From Pullilachnospira_A gallistercoris (lineage in GTDB: Bacteria; Bacillota; Clostridia; Lachnospirales; Lachnospiraceae), in assembly GCA_018712125.1 (NCBI GenBank), contig DVHM01000140.1, positions 1 to 6,946 on the forward strand: a stretch of 6,946 bases of DNA, in the 5' to 3' direction. Under the pieces are notes generated by a model. That model was given only the letters and a program-made list of their open reading frames with translations. It was not told where the DNA came from and did no database searches. This document shows, in pieces, positions 1 through 5,310 of the stretch. How positions within the stretch are numbered: position 1 is the first letter of the stretch; the number at the start of each line of letters is the position of its first letter. A program made the position numbers and the translations under genes.

Positions 1-121
1 CAGGGGCGATAATAAACATACATTTTTGTGAAAGAGAGGTAACCTTGATGTTGAGCAGATGGTAATAAAGATAAATGCATCCAAAGTAGATAAAAAAATG
101 TTTGATGATAATGTCAGCCAT
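1..121 (-). CDS. N-terminal fragment of a membrane protein, probably the partner sensor kinase
   Basis: An ATG at 121-119 opens a frame that stays open to the left edge (40 complete codons, no stop). An AGAGGAG ribosome binding site lies at 132-138, 10 nt before the ATG. The peptide starts MADIIIKHFFIYF and is strongly hydrophobic over residues 4-24, followed by a short polar stretch with lysines and then the start of a second hydrophobic segment (MFIIAP). This is how multi-span membrane proteins begin, including AgrC/GHKL-type sensor histidine kinases. It starts 47 nt after the stop of the Spo0A-like response regulator, in the same direction, and I see no terminator between them, so an operon is likely. 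Kinase identity is inferred from position and hydrophobicity only, because no catalytic domain is in the window. The stretch is visibly more AT-rich than the other genes. A shorter opposite-strand ORF (59-154) lacks a ribosome binding site and is less likely. Confidence 0.52.
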   Translation of the reverse strand, partial: MADIIIKHFFIYFGCIYLYYHLLNIKVTSLSQKCMFIIAP

Positions 122-168
122 TTTTTGGAAACTCCTCTAAATGTAATAATTTAAAAATATTTCTTTTC

Positions 169-978
169 CTACTCAATCTCCAAATCCGCCTTGATCTTCC
201 CCGCGTAATAATAGATAAATTCCATCATTGTGGGGACGCCTTTGTCAGAGCGGATTCTGGCGGTATAATTTGCCAGCAGTTCCTCCGGATCGTTGGTGCG
301 CCAGGCCCGGTTGATGGCGTTTTGCATGGCTCGTTCAATGCTGGCGTCGGACTTGCCGTATTTTTTCGCCAGGCCGCGGGCGATGTTCGGCTCCGGATTC
401 TGGATCGTCTGGTAAATGGCGTCTTCCAGGTAGGAGAGACCGATGGCCTTCGGACTGATGCCGATCAGTGTCAGTTCCCGCTGGATACGCTGACGGATTT
501 TGTGTTCCCGCTGGCTGGGGGTAAGGGGCGGCTTGGAATCGCTCTGATTTTCCCGGTGGGAAAGGATGGCCGGCTTGGTCATGCGGATAAATTCGATGAC
601 ATATTGGGCGGAGTAACCGGTTTCGTACTTCGCCAGAATGAAATCCGCGCCCAGCTGGCGTGCCGACTCAAAGGTTACCTGGCTGACATTGTGGGTAATG
701 ATGATGATATAAGGGCGGAATGGCAGGTTCAGTCTGCTGAGGCCGAGAAGAAAGAGAAGCCCGTTGCCGCCGCCCTGGTGCAGCTCCAGATCCAGAAGTA
801 CCACGTCGGGCAGAAAAGCCTGAACCATCTCCAACGCCTCGTCGGAATTGTTGGTAATCCCCACAAGGTTTACATCATTTACGGAGTCGGCGTAATTCTG
901 CAGTTCGTTGCACTCCTCCACGTCGTCCTCCACAAGCAGCACAGTTATTTCCTGGGTTTCCTGATTTTTCTGATCCAT
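169..978 (-). CDS. Spo0A-like response regulator (receiver plus Spo0A C-terminal DNA-binding domain)
   Basis: A cytoplasmic transcription regulator of 269 aa, almost the length of Bacillus Spo0A (267 aa). Residues 12-120 form a receiver: the acidic pocket is E17-D18-D19, the phospho-acceptor is D63 (VVLLDLE), the switch residue is T95, and the conserved lysine is K117. A linker at about 138-157 leads to a Spo0A_C domain at about 158-265, recognised by GLSYLEDAI (like GYLYLREAI in Spo0A), the helix-turn-helix SIERAMQNAINRAW at 213-226, and PTMMEFIYYYAGKI near the end. Differences from true Spo0A: the receiver has a Gly-rich QGGGNG in place of MPHLDG, KYE replaces KPF, and in the recognition helix the RH of ERAIRH is QN (219-220). 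It is therefore probably a paralogue with its own targets, not the master sporulation regulator. The start is supported by GGAAGG at 985-990. It has its own promoter (1040-1068), lies divergent from an XRE regulator, and is followed by a probable kinase gene. Identity as a Spo0A-family regulator is secure; its target genes are unknown. Confidence 0.93.
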   Translation of the reverse strand: MDQKNQETQEITVLLVEDDVEECNELQNYADSVNDVNLVGITNNSDEALEMVQAFLPDVVLLDLELHQGGGNGLLFLLGLSRLNLPFRPYIIIITHNVSQVTFESARQLGADFILAKYETGYSAQYVIEFIRMTKPAILSHRENQSDSKPPLTPSQREHKIRQRIQRELTLIGISPKAIGLSYLEDAIYQTIQNPEPNIARGLAKKYGKSDASIERAMQNAINRAWRTNDPEELLANYTARIRSDKGVPTMMEFIYYYAGKIKADLEIE

Positions 979-993
979 TTGAATCCTTCCTTT

Positions 994-1019
994 CTCTGAT
1001 CAACTCTGATGTCTCTGAT
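994..1019 (-). repeat. Three direct ATCAGAG repeats in the leader of the Spo0A-like gene
   Basis: Exact 7-bp repeats (ATCAGAG on the minus strand) lie at 1013-1019, 1004-1010 and 994-1000, with starts 9 and 10 bp apart. That is close to one DNA turn, and they end 3 nt before the AAAGGAAGG ribosome binding site. A near copy (ATCAGAA) follows just inside the coding region at 969-975. They lie downstream of the predicted transcription start (about 1033), so they would be in the mRNA leader. They could be a DNA operator or an RNA-binding site near the start codon; chance is not excluded for such a short unit. Confidence 0.5.
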
Positions 1020-1039
1020 ATTTTTTTACTCTGTATTCT

Positions 1040-1068
1040 ATTATAGATGATTGCGTCAAAAGTCACAA
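1040..1068 (-). promoter_or_regulatory. Sigma-A type promoter of the Spo0A-like gene
   Basis: On the minus strand, TTGTGA (1063-1068) and a perfect TATAAT (1040-1045) are separated by 17 nt. The start would be near 1033, giving a leader of about 55 nt. The region just upstream of the -35 is A/T-rich and could act as an UP element. The -10 box is embedded in a short palindrome, TCTAT-T-ATAGA (1037-1047), a possible operator. Transcription points at the response regulator and continues to the gene at 121. Confidence 0.65.
1052..1059 (-). promoter_or_regulatory. Possible 0A-box-like site inside the promoter
   Basis: The minus strand reads TTGACGCA, one mismatch from the Spo0A box TTGNCGAA, and lies between the -35 and -10 of the Spo0A-like gene. 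A protein bound here would block RNA polymerase, so it would fit negative autoregulation. The QN substitution in the recognition helix means this regulator may not recognise a standard box, and an 8-bp near match may be chance. Confidence 0.25.
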
Positions 1069-1084
1069 CAAAAAACAACAAAAA
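1065..1084. repeat. Tandem 10-bp A-rich repeat
   Basis: ACAACAAAAA occurs twice in perfect tandem (1065-1074 and 1075-1084), starting within the -35 of the leftward promoter and extending upstream of it. A-tracts at 10-bp phase are expected to bend DNA and to resemble an UP element. Function is inferred; the repeat itself is plain in the sequence. Confidence 0.55.
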
Positions 1085-1187
1085 CTAACGGGATAGAGGA
1101 AAAAACGACACGAAAAGTAAGAGGATATGCCGAAATAAAGGAGTATGATAATAAAAATACTTTTGCTATTCCGGGAGACAAAATGAG

Positions 1188-1682
1188 ATGATATACGATC
1201 TTGAAATAGAGTGCGGGGTTTTGGGACAGCGGATTCGGGAATTCTGCGAGATGAGGGGTATGACCCAGTATATCCTTTCGCAGAAGGCCCAGGTGTCCAA
1301 TTCCGGTTTGAATTCTATCGTGCGAGGTGCGACTAAGCCCAGTATCTATACCCTTTTGCGGATCTGCAACGCGCTGGGGATTCGGATACAGGATCTGCTG
1401 GTGGGTGGCAAAAAACAGGAGGACGAGCCCAGCTCATATCCGCTGGACCGGCTGCAGGCGGATGAGCTGTTTGCCGGCACTTCGCTGGACGAGCGGCAGT
1501 GGCTGTACAAGTATCGCTATCTGCCGGATGTGGATCAGAAGAAGGTGCAGGACTATATGGTTCAGCTGTCCATTGAGCGCTGGGGAGAAAATTATGACAG
1601 CTGTCGTTACGCGGAGACAGAGGAGAAAGGCGACTGGGATGCGGACGGAGGAGAGGCATTGAAGGACGTTTCCGATATTTGA
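1188..1682 (+). CDS. XRE-family helix-turn-helix transcriptional regulator
   Basis: A 164-aa cytoplasmic DNA-binding protein. Residues 12-71 form a Cro/C1-type HTH: LGQRIREFCEMRGMTQ, then LSQKAQVSNSGLNSIVRG as the turn and recognition helix, then KPSIYTLLRICNALGI and DLL, the usual closing helices. The rest (about 72-164) is charged and helical in character; LDERQWLYKYRYLPDVDQ followed by KKVQDYMVQL resembles the C-terminal tail seen in many clostridial XRE proteins and may mediate dimerisation. The last 25 residues are acidic and probably disordered. The ATG at 1188 is supported by GGGAG (1173-1177); the ATG at 1183 meets a stop after two codons. Only a -10-like TATGATAAT (1144-1152) is visible upstream, with no convincing -35. 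It is divergent from the Spo0A-like gene with a shared 209-bp control region, so cross- or autoregulation there is likely. The next promoter overlaps its stop codon. Confidence 0.88.
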   Translation: MIYDLEIECGVLGQRIREFCEMRGMTQYILSQKAQVSNSGLNSIVRGATKPSIYTLLRICNALGIRIQDLLVGGKKQEDEPSSYPLDRLQADELFAGTSLDERQWLYKYRYLPDVDQKKVQDYMVQLSIERWGENYDSCRYAETEEKGDWDADGGEALKDVSDI

Positions 1683-1707
1683 CAAAGAGGGGGGATCCGG
1701 GTATAAT
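1679..1707 (+). promoter_or_regulatory. Perfect consensus sigma-A promoter overlapping the XRE stop codon
   Basis: TTGACA (1679-1684) and TATAAT (1702-1707) are exactly 17 nt apart, a full match to the consensus. The -35 uses the last bases of the XRE gene, including its TGA. The predicted start is about 1714. No well-supported open reading frame lies immediately downstream; the first element reached is an intrinsic terminator at 1771-1805. Such a strong promoter ahead of a terminator points to a short RNA or an attenuated leader for glmM. Confidence 0.85.
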
Positions 1708-1713
1708 ATAAAA

Positions 1714-1805
1714 GATTTTTATGAATTTTTGAGATGAGAGAACAGTCAGATGAGCAGAAGTTGCAAAGGTGCCTGTACTGCGTACTGTGGGACAGGCTTT
1801 TTTTT
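1714..1805 (+). ncRNA. Candidate small RNA or attenuated leader upstream of glmM
   Basis: The interval between the consensus promoter (-10 at 1702-1707) and the T-run of the first terminator would give an RNA of roughly 90 nt. I do not recognise its family: it lacks the SRP RNA loop motifs, the T-box GGUGG motif, and the conserved core of the glmS ribozyme. Possible internal pairs are ACAGT (1742-1746) with ACTGT (1784-1788) and GCAG (1754-1757) with CTGC (1778-1781); the partners lie in the terminator loop, so they could compete with or stabilise that fold. If polymerase reads through, the same RNA is the leader of glmM. A 37-codon frame inside (1734-1847) has no ribosome binding site. The call rests on promoter plus terminator, not on homology. 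Confidence 0.42.
1771..1805 (+). terminator. Intrinsic terminator (first, upstream of glmM)
   Basis: The stem GCCTGT (1771-1776) pairs with ACAGGC (1792-1797), with a 15-nt loop, and is followed directly by eight T (1798-1805). A flanking AAAGG/TTTTT segment could extend the stem with G-U pairs. It would end both XRE read-through and the RNA from the promoter at 1679. The stem is short and the loop large, so termination may be partial or regulated. Confidence 0.65.
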
Positions 1806-1837
1806 ACAAATGAAGACGAGGGACACTCTGCCGCGGC

Positions 1838-1865
1838 GGGTTATTGACCGGGGTACAAGTAACCC
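1838..1865 (+). other. GC-rich hairpin between the two terminators
   Basis: GGGTTA (1838-1843) pairs with TAACCC (1860-1865), and the inner TTG (1844-1846) pairs with CAA (1856-1858) around a single bulged G. No T-run follows, so it is not a terminator. It could be part of a folded leader together with the hairpins on either side. Function unknown. Confidence 0.35.
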
Positions 1866-1868
1866 ATG

Positions 1869-1918
1869 AGAAAAACGCCGTAAGGACAATAGCGATATTG
1901 TTTTTACGGCGTTTTTTT
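1869..1918 (+). terminator. Perfect 21-bp hairpin terminator with GCGA tetraloop
   Basis: The arms 1871-1891 and 1896-1916 pair without a gap (19 Watson-Crick and two G-U pairs), closing a GNRA-class loop GCGA (1892-1895). The core is ACGCCGTAA/TTACGGCGT, flanked by A5 on the left and T7 (1912-1918) on the right, so it should terminate in both directions. It sits 54 nt before the glmM ATG and after the strong promoter at 1679, which insulates glmM from upstream transcription unless it is bypassed. Confidence 0.82.
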
Positions 1919-1946
1919 GCAACGAAAACCGAGAAAATCATAAAAT
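1917..1946 (+). promoter_or_regulatory. Possible proximal glmM promoter
   Basis: TTGCAA (1917-1922) and TAAAAT (1941-1946) are 18 nt apart; the -10 matches 5 of 6 consensus bases and the -35 matches 4 of 6. The start would be near 1953, leaving a leader of about 20 nt with GGGAGAG (1961-1967). It begins in the T-run of the preceding terminator, so it would give glmM transcription independent of what lies upstream. The match is moderate and the area is generally AT-rich. Confidence 0.4.
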
Positions 1947-1972
1947 ATCAATATACGAATGGGAGAGAAAAG

Positions 1973-3364
1973 ATGGGAAAATATTTTGGAACGGACGGAT
2001 TTCGAGGAGAGGCCAACGAGACACTGACAGCGGATCACGCGTATCAGGTGGGAAGATTTCTCGGATGGTACTTTGGAGAGATGAAACGCAGAGCCGGGGA
2101 CGAGCGGGCGCCCCGCATTGTGATTGGAAAAGATACACGGCGCAGCAGTTATATGTTCGAATACAGCCTGGTCAGCGGTCTGGTGGCTTCCGGGGCGGAC
2201 GCCTACCTTCTGCATGTGACAACGACCCCCTCCGTGGCCTATATCGCCCGGGTAGATGGATTCGAGTGCGGCATCATGATCTCCGCCAGCCACAATCCCT
2301 ACTATGACAACGGTATCAAGCTGATCAACGGGCAGGGCGAGAAGATAGAAGAGTCGGTCATCGCTCTGGTGGAAGATTATCTCGATGGAAATCTGGTGCT
2401 GTTCGGCAAGAAGTGGGATCAGGTGCCGTTTGCCAAACGGGATAAGATCGGTCGCACGGTGGATTATGTCTCCGGAAGAAACCGTTATATCGGCTATCTG
2501 ATTTCCCTGGGCCTCTATTCCTTCAAAGGGGTAAAGGTGGGGCTGGACTGCGCCAACGGCAGCGCCTGGAACATTGCGAAATCTGTCTTTGACGCACTGG
2601 GGGCGAAGACCTATGTGATCAACGCCGAGCCCAACGGAACGAACATCAATCTGAACGCGGGCTCCACCCACATCGAGGGCCTGCAGAAATTTGTGGTGGA
2701 AAACGGGCTGGACGTGGGATTTGCCTATGACGGCGACGCGGACCGCTGCCTCTGTGTGGATGAGAAGGGCCAGGTAATCTCCGGCGATCACATCCTGTAT
2801 GTGTACGGCAGATATATGAAGGATCGGGGAAAACTGACCAACAACACGGTGGTTACAACGGTTATGTCAAATTTCGGACTCTACAAAGCATTCGATGAAC
2901 TGGGGATCGACTATGCCAAGACGGCGGTGGGCGATAAGTATGTGTATGAATACATGATGACCAACGGCTGCCGTCTCGGCGGCGAGCAGAGCGGGCACAT
3001 CATTTTCTCAAAATACGCTTCCACCGGCGACGGTATTCTGACCAGCCTGAAGATGATGGAAGTGATGATGGCGAGAAAACAGCCCATGAGTGAACTGACC
3101 AGAGACCTGAAGATTTATCCCCAGGTTCTGAAAAATGTCCGGGTGCGCGACAAGGCGGCTGCCCAGGCCGACGAGGCGGTTCGTGAGGCGGTGCAGCAGG
3201 TGGCGGATGCTTTGGGAGATACCGGGCGGATTCTCGTGCGGGAATCCGGGACGGAGCCGCTGATCCGCGTGATGGTGGAGGCGGAGTCCGAGGAACAGTG
3301 CCACGCCTATGTGGATCAGGTAGTGGACGTGATTCGCGCCAGAGGTCATGAGCTGGTTCAGTAG
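1973..3364 (+). CDS. glmM: Phosphoglucosamine mutase GlmM
   Basis: It interconverts glucosamine-6-phosphate and glucosamine-1-phosphate, the step between GlmS and the GlmU reactions that make UDP-GlcNAc for peptidoglycan; it is cytoplasmic. The protein has 463 aa, slightly longer than the usual 445-450. It opens MGKYFGTDGFRG, typical of GlmM. The active-site loop is SASHNP with phospho-serine S106 (E. coli S102), the Mg-binding loop is DGDADR (253-258; many GlmMs have DGDGDR), the sugar-binding loop is GGEQSGH (336-342), and the C-terminal phosphate-binding loop is RESGTEPLIR (423-432). The frame is open upstream to 1844, but that would read through the terminator hairpin. ATG 1973 has GGGAGAG five nt before it and matches the family N-terminus. 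glmS follows 44 nt downstream, so enzyme order matches pathway neighbours. Confidence 0.97.
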   Translation: MGKYFGTDGFRGEANETLTADHAYQVGRFLGWYFGEMKRRAGDERAPRIVIGKDTRRSSYMFEYSLVSGLVASGADAYLLHVTTTPSVAYIARVDGFECGIMISASHNPYYDNGIKLINGQGEKIEESVIALVEDYLDGNLVLFGKKWDQVPFAKRDKIGRTVDYVSGRNRYIGYLISLGLYSFKGVKVGLDCANGSAWNIAKSVFDALGAKTYVINAEPNGTNINLNAGSTHIEGLQKFVVENGLDVGFAYDGDADRCLCVDEKGQVISGDHILYVYGRYMKDRGKLTNNTVVTTVMSNFGLYKAFDELGIDYAKTAVGDKYVYEYMMTNGCRLGGEQSGHIIFSKYASTGDGILTSLKMMEVMMARKQPMSELTRDLKIYPQVLKNVRVRDKAAAQADEAVREAVQQVADALGDTGRILVRESGTEPLIRVMVEAESEEQCHAYVDQVVDVIRARGHELVQ

Positions 3365-3408
3365 CAGAGAGGCGAAGCGGAGCGGCAAGATAGAGGAGGA
3401 ATGAGAGT

Positions 3409-5247
3409 ATGTGTGGAATTGTAGGATTTACCGGAAACCGGCAGGCGGCGCCGATTCTGCTGGACGGATTGGAGAAACTGGAATACCGGGGATATGACTC
3501 CGCGGGTATCGCGGTGCGCGACGGGGACCATCCGGTGGAGGTCGTAAAGGCCAAGGGACGGCTGCGGGTGCTGGCGGAGAAGACCAACAACGGGGAATCT
3601 CTGCGTGGTTGCTGCGGCATCGGTCATACCCGTTGGGCGACGCACGGGGAGCCCTCGGAGACGAACGCTCATCCCCACATCACAGAGGATGGAAATGTGG
3701 TGGGTGTCCACAACGGAATCATTGAAAATTATCAGGAGCTGAAGGAAAAACTGCTCAAGAAGGGATACAGCTTTTATTCGGAGACGGACACGGAAGTGGC
3801 CATCAAGCTGATTGATTATTACTATAAGAAGTATCTCGGAACGCCGGTGGACGCCATCAACCACGCGATGGTGCGCATCCGCGGATCCTACGCTCTGGCG
3901 GTCATGTTCCAGGATTATCCCGGGGAGATTTACGCGGCCCGCAAGGACAGTCCCATGATCATCGGTGTGGAGGACGGCGAGTGTTATCTGGCCTCCGATG
4001 TGCCGGCAATCCTGAAGTACACCCGTAAGGTGTACTACATCGGCAATCTGGAGATCGGAAGACTGCAGAAGGGCAATGTGACCTTCTACAATATTGACGG
4101 CGAGGAGATCGAGAAGGAACTGAAGGAGGTTACCTGGGACGCGGAGGCAGCGGAAAAGGGCGGATACGAGCATTTTATGATGAAGGAGATCCATGAGCAG
4201 CCGAAGGCTGTGTCGGACACCATCAATTCCGTGGTAAAGGATGGCGTCATTGATCTTACCGCTGTGGGACTTACAGAGGAGCAGATCCGGGATATTTCCC
4301 AGATCTATATCGTGGCCTGCGGTTCCGCCTACCATGTGGGTGTGGCGGCTCAGTACGTGATAGAGGATCTGGCGAGAATCCCTGTGCGGGTGGAACTGGC
4401 GTCAGAATTCCGTTACCGCAAGCCCCTGATGGATCCAAAGGGGCTGGTCATCATCATCAGCCAGTCGGGAGAGACTGCCGATTCCCTGGCAGCCCTGCGG
4501 GAGGCGAAGGCAAAGGGAATTCGAACCCTTGCCATTGTAAACGTGGTGGGTTCCTCTATCGCTAGGGAGGCGGACAATGTATTTTACACTCTGGCGGGGC
4601 CGGAGATCGCCGTCGCGACCACCAAGGCCTACAGCACCCAGCTGATCGCCTGCTATACTCTGGCGCTGCAGTTTGCCTACGTGCGCCAGGAACTGGAGGA
4701 GAGCGAGTACAGCCGTATGATCGCGGAGATGCAGACGCTTCCCGACAAGATTTCCAAAATCCTGGAGGAGAAAGAGCGGCTGCAGTGGTTCGCGGCCAAA
4801 TATTCCGCCGCAAACGATATCTTCTTTATCGGCAGAGGCATCGATTACGCTATCAGCCTGGAGGGCAGCCTGAAACTGAAAGAGATCAGTTACATCCACT
4901 CGGAGGCATACGCTGCCGGCGAATTGAAGCACGGAACCATCAGCCTGATCGAGGACGGCACTCTGGTTATCGGTGTTCTGACGCAGCAGAGCCTCTTTGA
5001 GAAGACGGTCAGCAACATGGTGGAGTGCAAGAGCCGCGGAGCTTATCTGATGGGATTGACCACCTATGGCAACTACGCCATCGAGGATACAGCGGACTTT
5101 GTGACCTACATTCCGAAGACCGACGAACATTTTGCCACGAGCCTGGCGGTTATTCCGCTGCAGCTTCTGGCCTACTATGTGGCGGTTGCCAGAGGACTGG
5201 ATGTGGATAAGCCGAGAAACCTTGCCAAGAGCGTGACGGTAGAGTAA
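3409..5247 (+). CDS. glmS: Glutamine-fructose-6-phosphate aminotransferase (isomerizing) GlmS
   Basis: It makes glucosamine-6-phosphate from fructose-6-phosphate and glutamine, the first committed step of amino-sugar synthesis; it is cytoplasmic. At 612 aa it has normal length. The N-terminal class II glutaminase domain (about 2-240) begins MCGIVGF with nucleophile C2 exposed after Met removal; EYRGYDSAG (25-33), GHTRWATHG (72-80), HNGIIENY (101-108) and SETDTE (124-129) line the glutamine site. Two SIS sugar-isomerase domains follow: ACGSAYH at about 303 and SQSGET (351-356) in the first, and in the second GSLKLKE (486-492) with the expected K489 and E492, then GELKHG with H508. The C-terminus PRNLAKSVTVE carries the catalytic lysine K607. 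The start is fixed by GGAGGA (3395-3400), 8 nt upstream, and by the required Cys2. No ribozyme precedes it. It is co-directional with glmM, probably on the same mRNA. Confidence 0.98.
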   Translation: MCGIVGFTGNRQAAPILLDGLEKLEYRGYDSAGIAVRDGDHPVEVVKAKGRLRVLAEKTNNGESLRGCCGIGHTRWATHGEPSETNAHPHITEDGNVVGVHNGIIENYQELKEKLLKKGYSFYSETDTEVAIKLIDYYYKKYLGTPVDAINHAMVRIRGSYALAVMFQDYPGEIYAARKDSPMIIGVEDGECYLASDVPAILKYTRKVYYIGNLEIGRLQKGNVTFYNIDGEEIEKELKEVTWDAEAAEKGGYEHFMMKEIHEQPKAVSDTINSVVKDGVIDLTAVGLTEEQIRDISQIYIVACGSAYHVGVAAQYVIEDLARIPVRVELASEFRYRKPLMDPKGLVIIISQSGETADSLAALREAKAKGIRTLAIVNVVGSSIAREADNVFYTLAGPEIAVATTKAYSTQLIACYTLALQFAYVRQELEESEYSRMIAEMQTLPDKISKILEEKERLQWFAAKYSAANDIFFIGRGIDYAISLEGSLKLKEISYIHSEAYAAGELKHGTISLIEDGTLVIGVLTQQSLFEKTVSNMVECKSRGAYLMGLTTYGNYAIEDTADFVTYIPKTDEHFATSLAVIPLQLLAYYVAVARGLDVDKPRNLAKSVTVE

Positions 5248-5261
5248 AATCATAGTATCAG

Positions 5262-5279
5262 GGGCGCGCCTATGCGCCC
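5262..5279 (+). other. Small GC-rich hairpin between glmS and the YhcH-family gene
   Basis: GGGCGC (5262-5267) pairs with GCGCCC (5274-5279) around a 6-nt loop. No T-run follows, so transcription should continue. It may protect or divide the message after glmS, allowing different levels of the upstream and downstream parts. The ribosome binding site of the next gene begins about 17 nt later. Confidence 0.35.
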
Positions 5280-5310
5280 GGCGCTTGGGCAGAAAAGGAG
5301 GAGACGGCAT

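Noticed and set aside
3..65. Plus-strand frame open from the left edge to a TAA, as a possible end of an upstream gene
   Set aside because: About 20 codons with no recognisable sequence, and it conflicts with the better-supported minus-strand gene start.
59..154. A 31-codon plus-strand ORF
   Set aside because: No ribosome binding site; the opposite strand has a better-supported gene start over the same bases.
322..999. A 225-codon plus-strand frame opposite the Spo0A-like gene
   Set aside because: It lies antisense to a clear response regulator and shows no domain or ribosome binding site of its own.
1734..1847. A 37-codon ORF starting MREQSDEQKL
   Set aside because: It has no ribosome binding site and runs straight through the first terminator stem and T-run; better explained by non-coding structure, although a peptide cannot be fully excluded.
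1844..1972. A 43-codon N-terminal extension of GlmM from a TTG codon
   Set aside because: It would translate through the 21-bp terminator hairpin, lacks a ribosome binding site, and GlmM proteins begin at the KYFGTDGFRG segment reached from ATG 1973.
5272..5310. Longer start for the YhcH-family protein (13 extra residues, Arg-rich)
   Set aside because: The extension contains the ribosome binding site for ATG 5311 and the intergenic hairpin; the family starts near the later Met.
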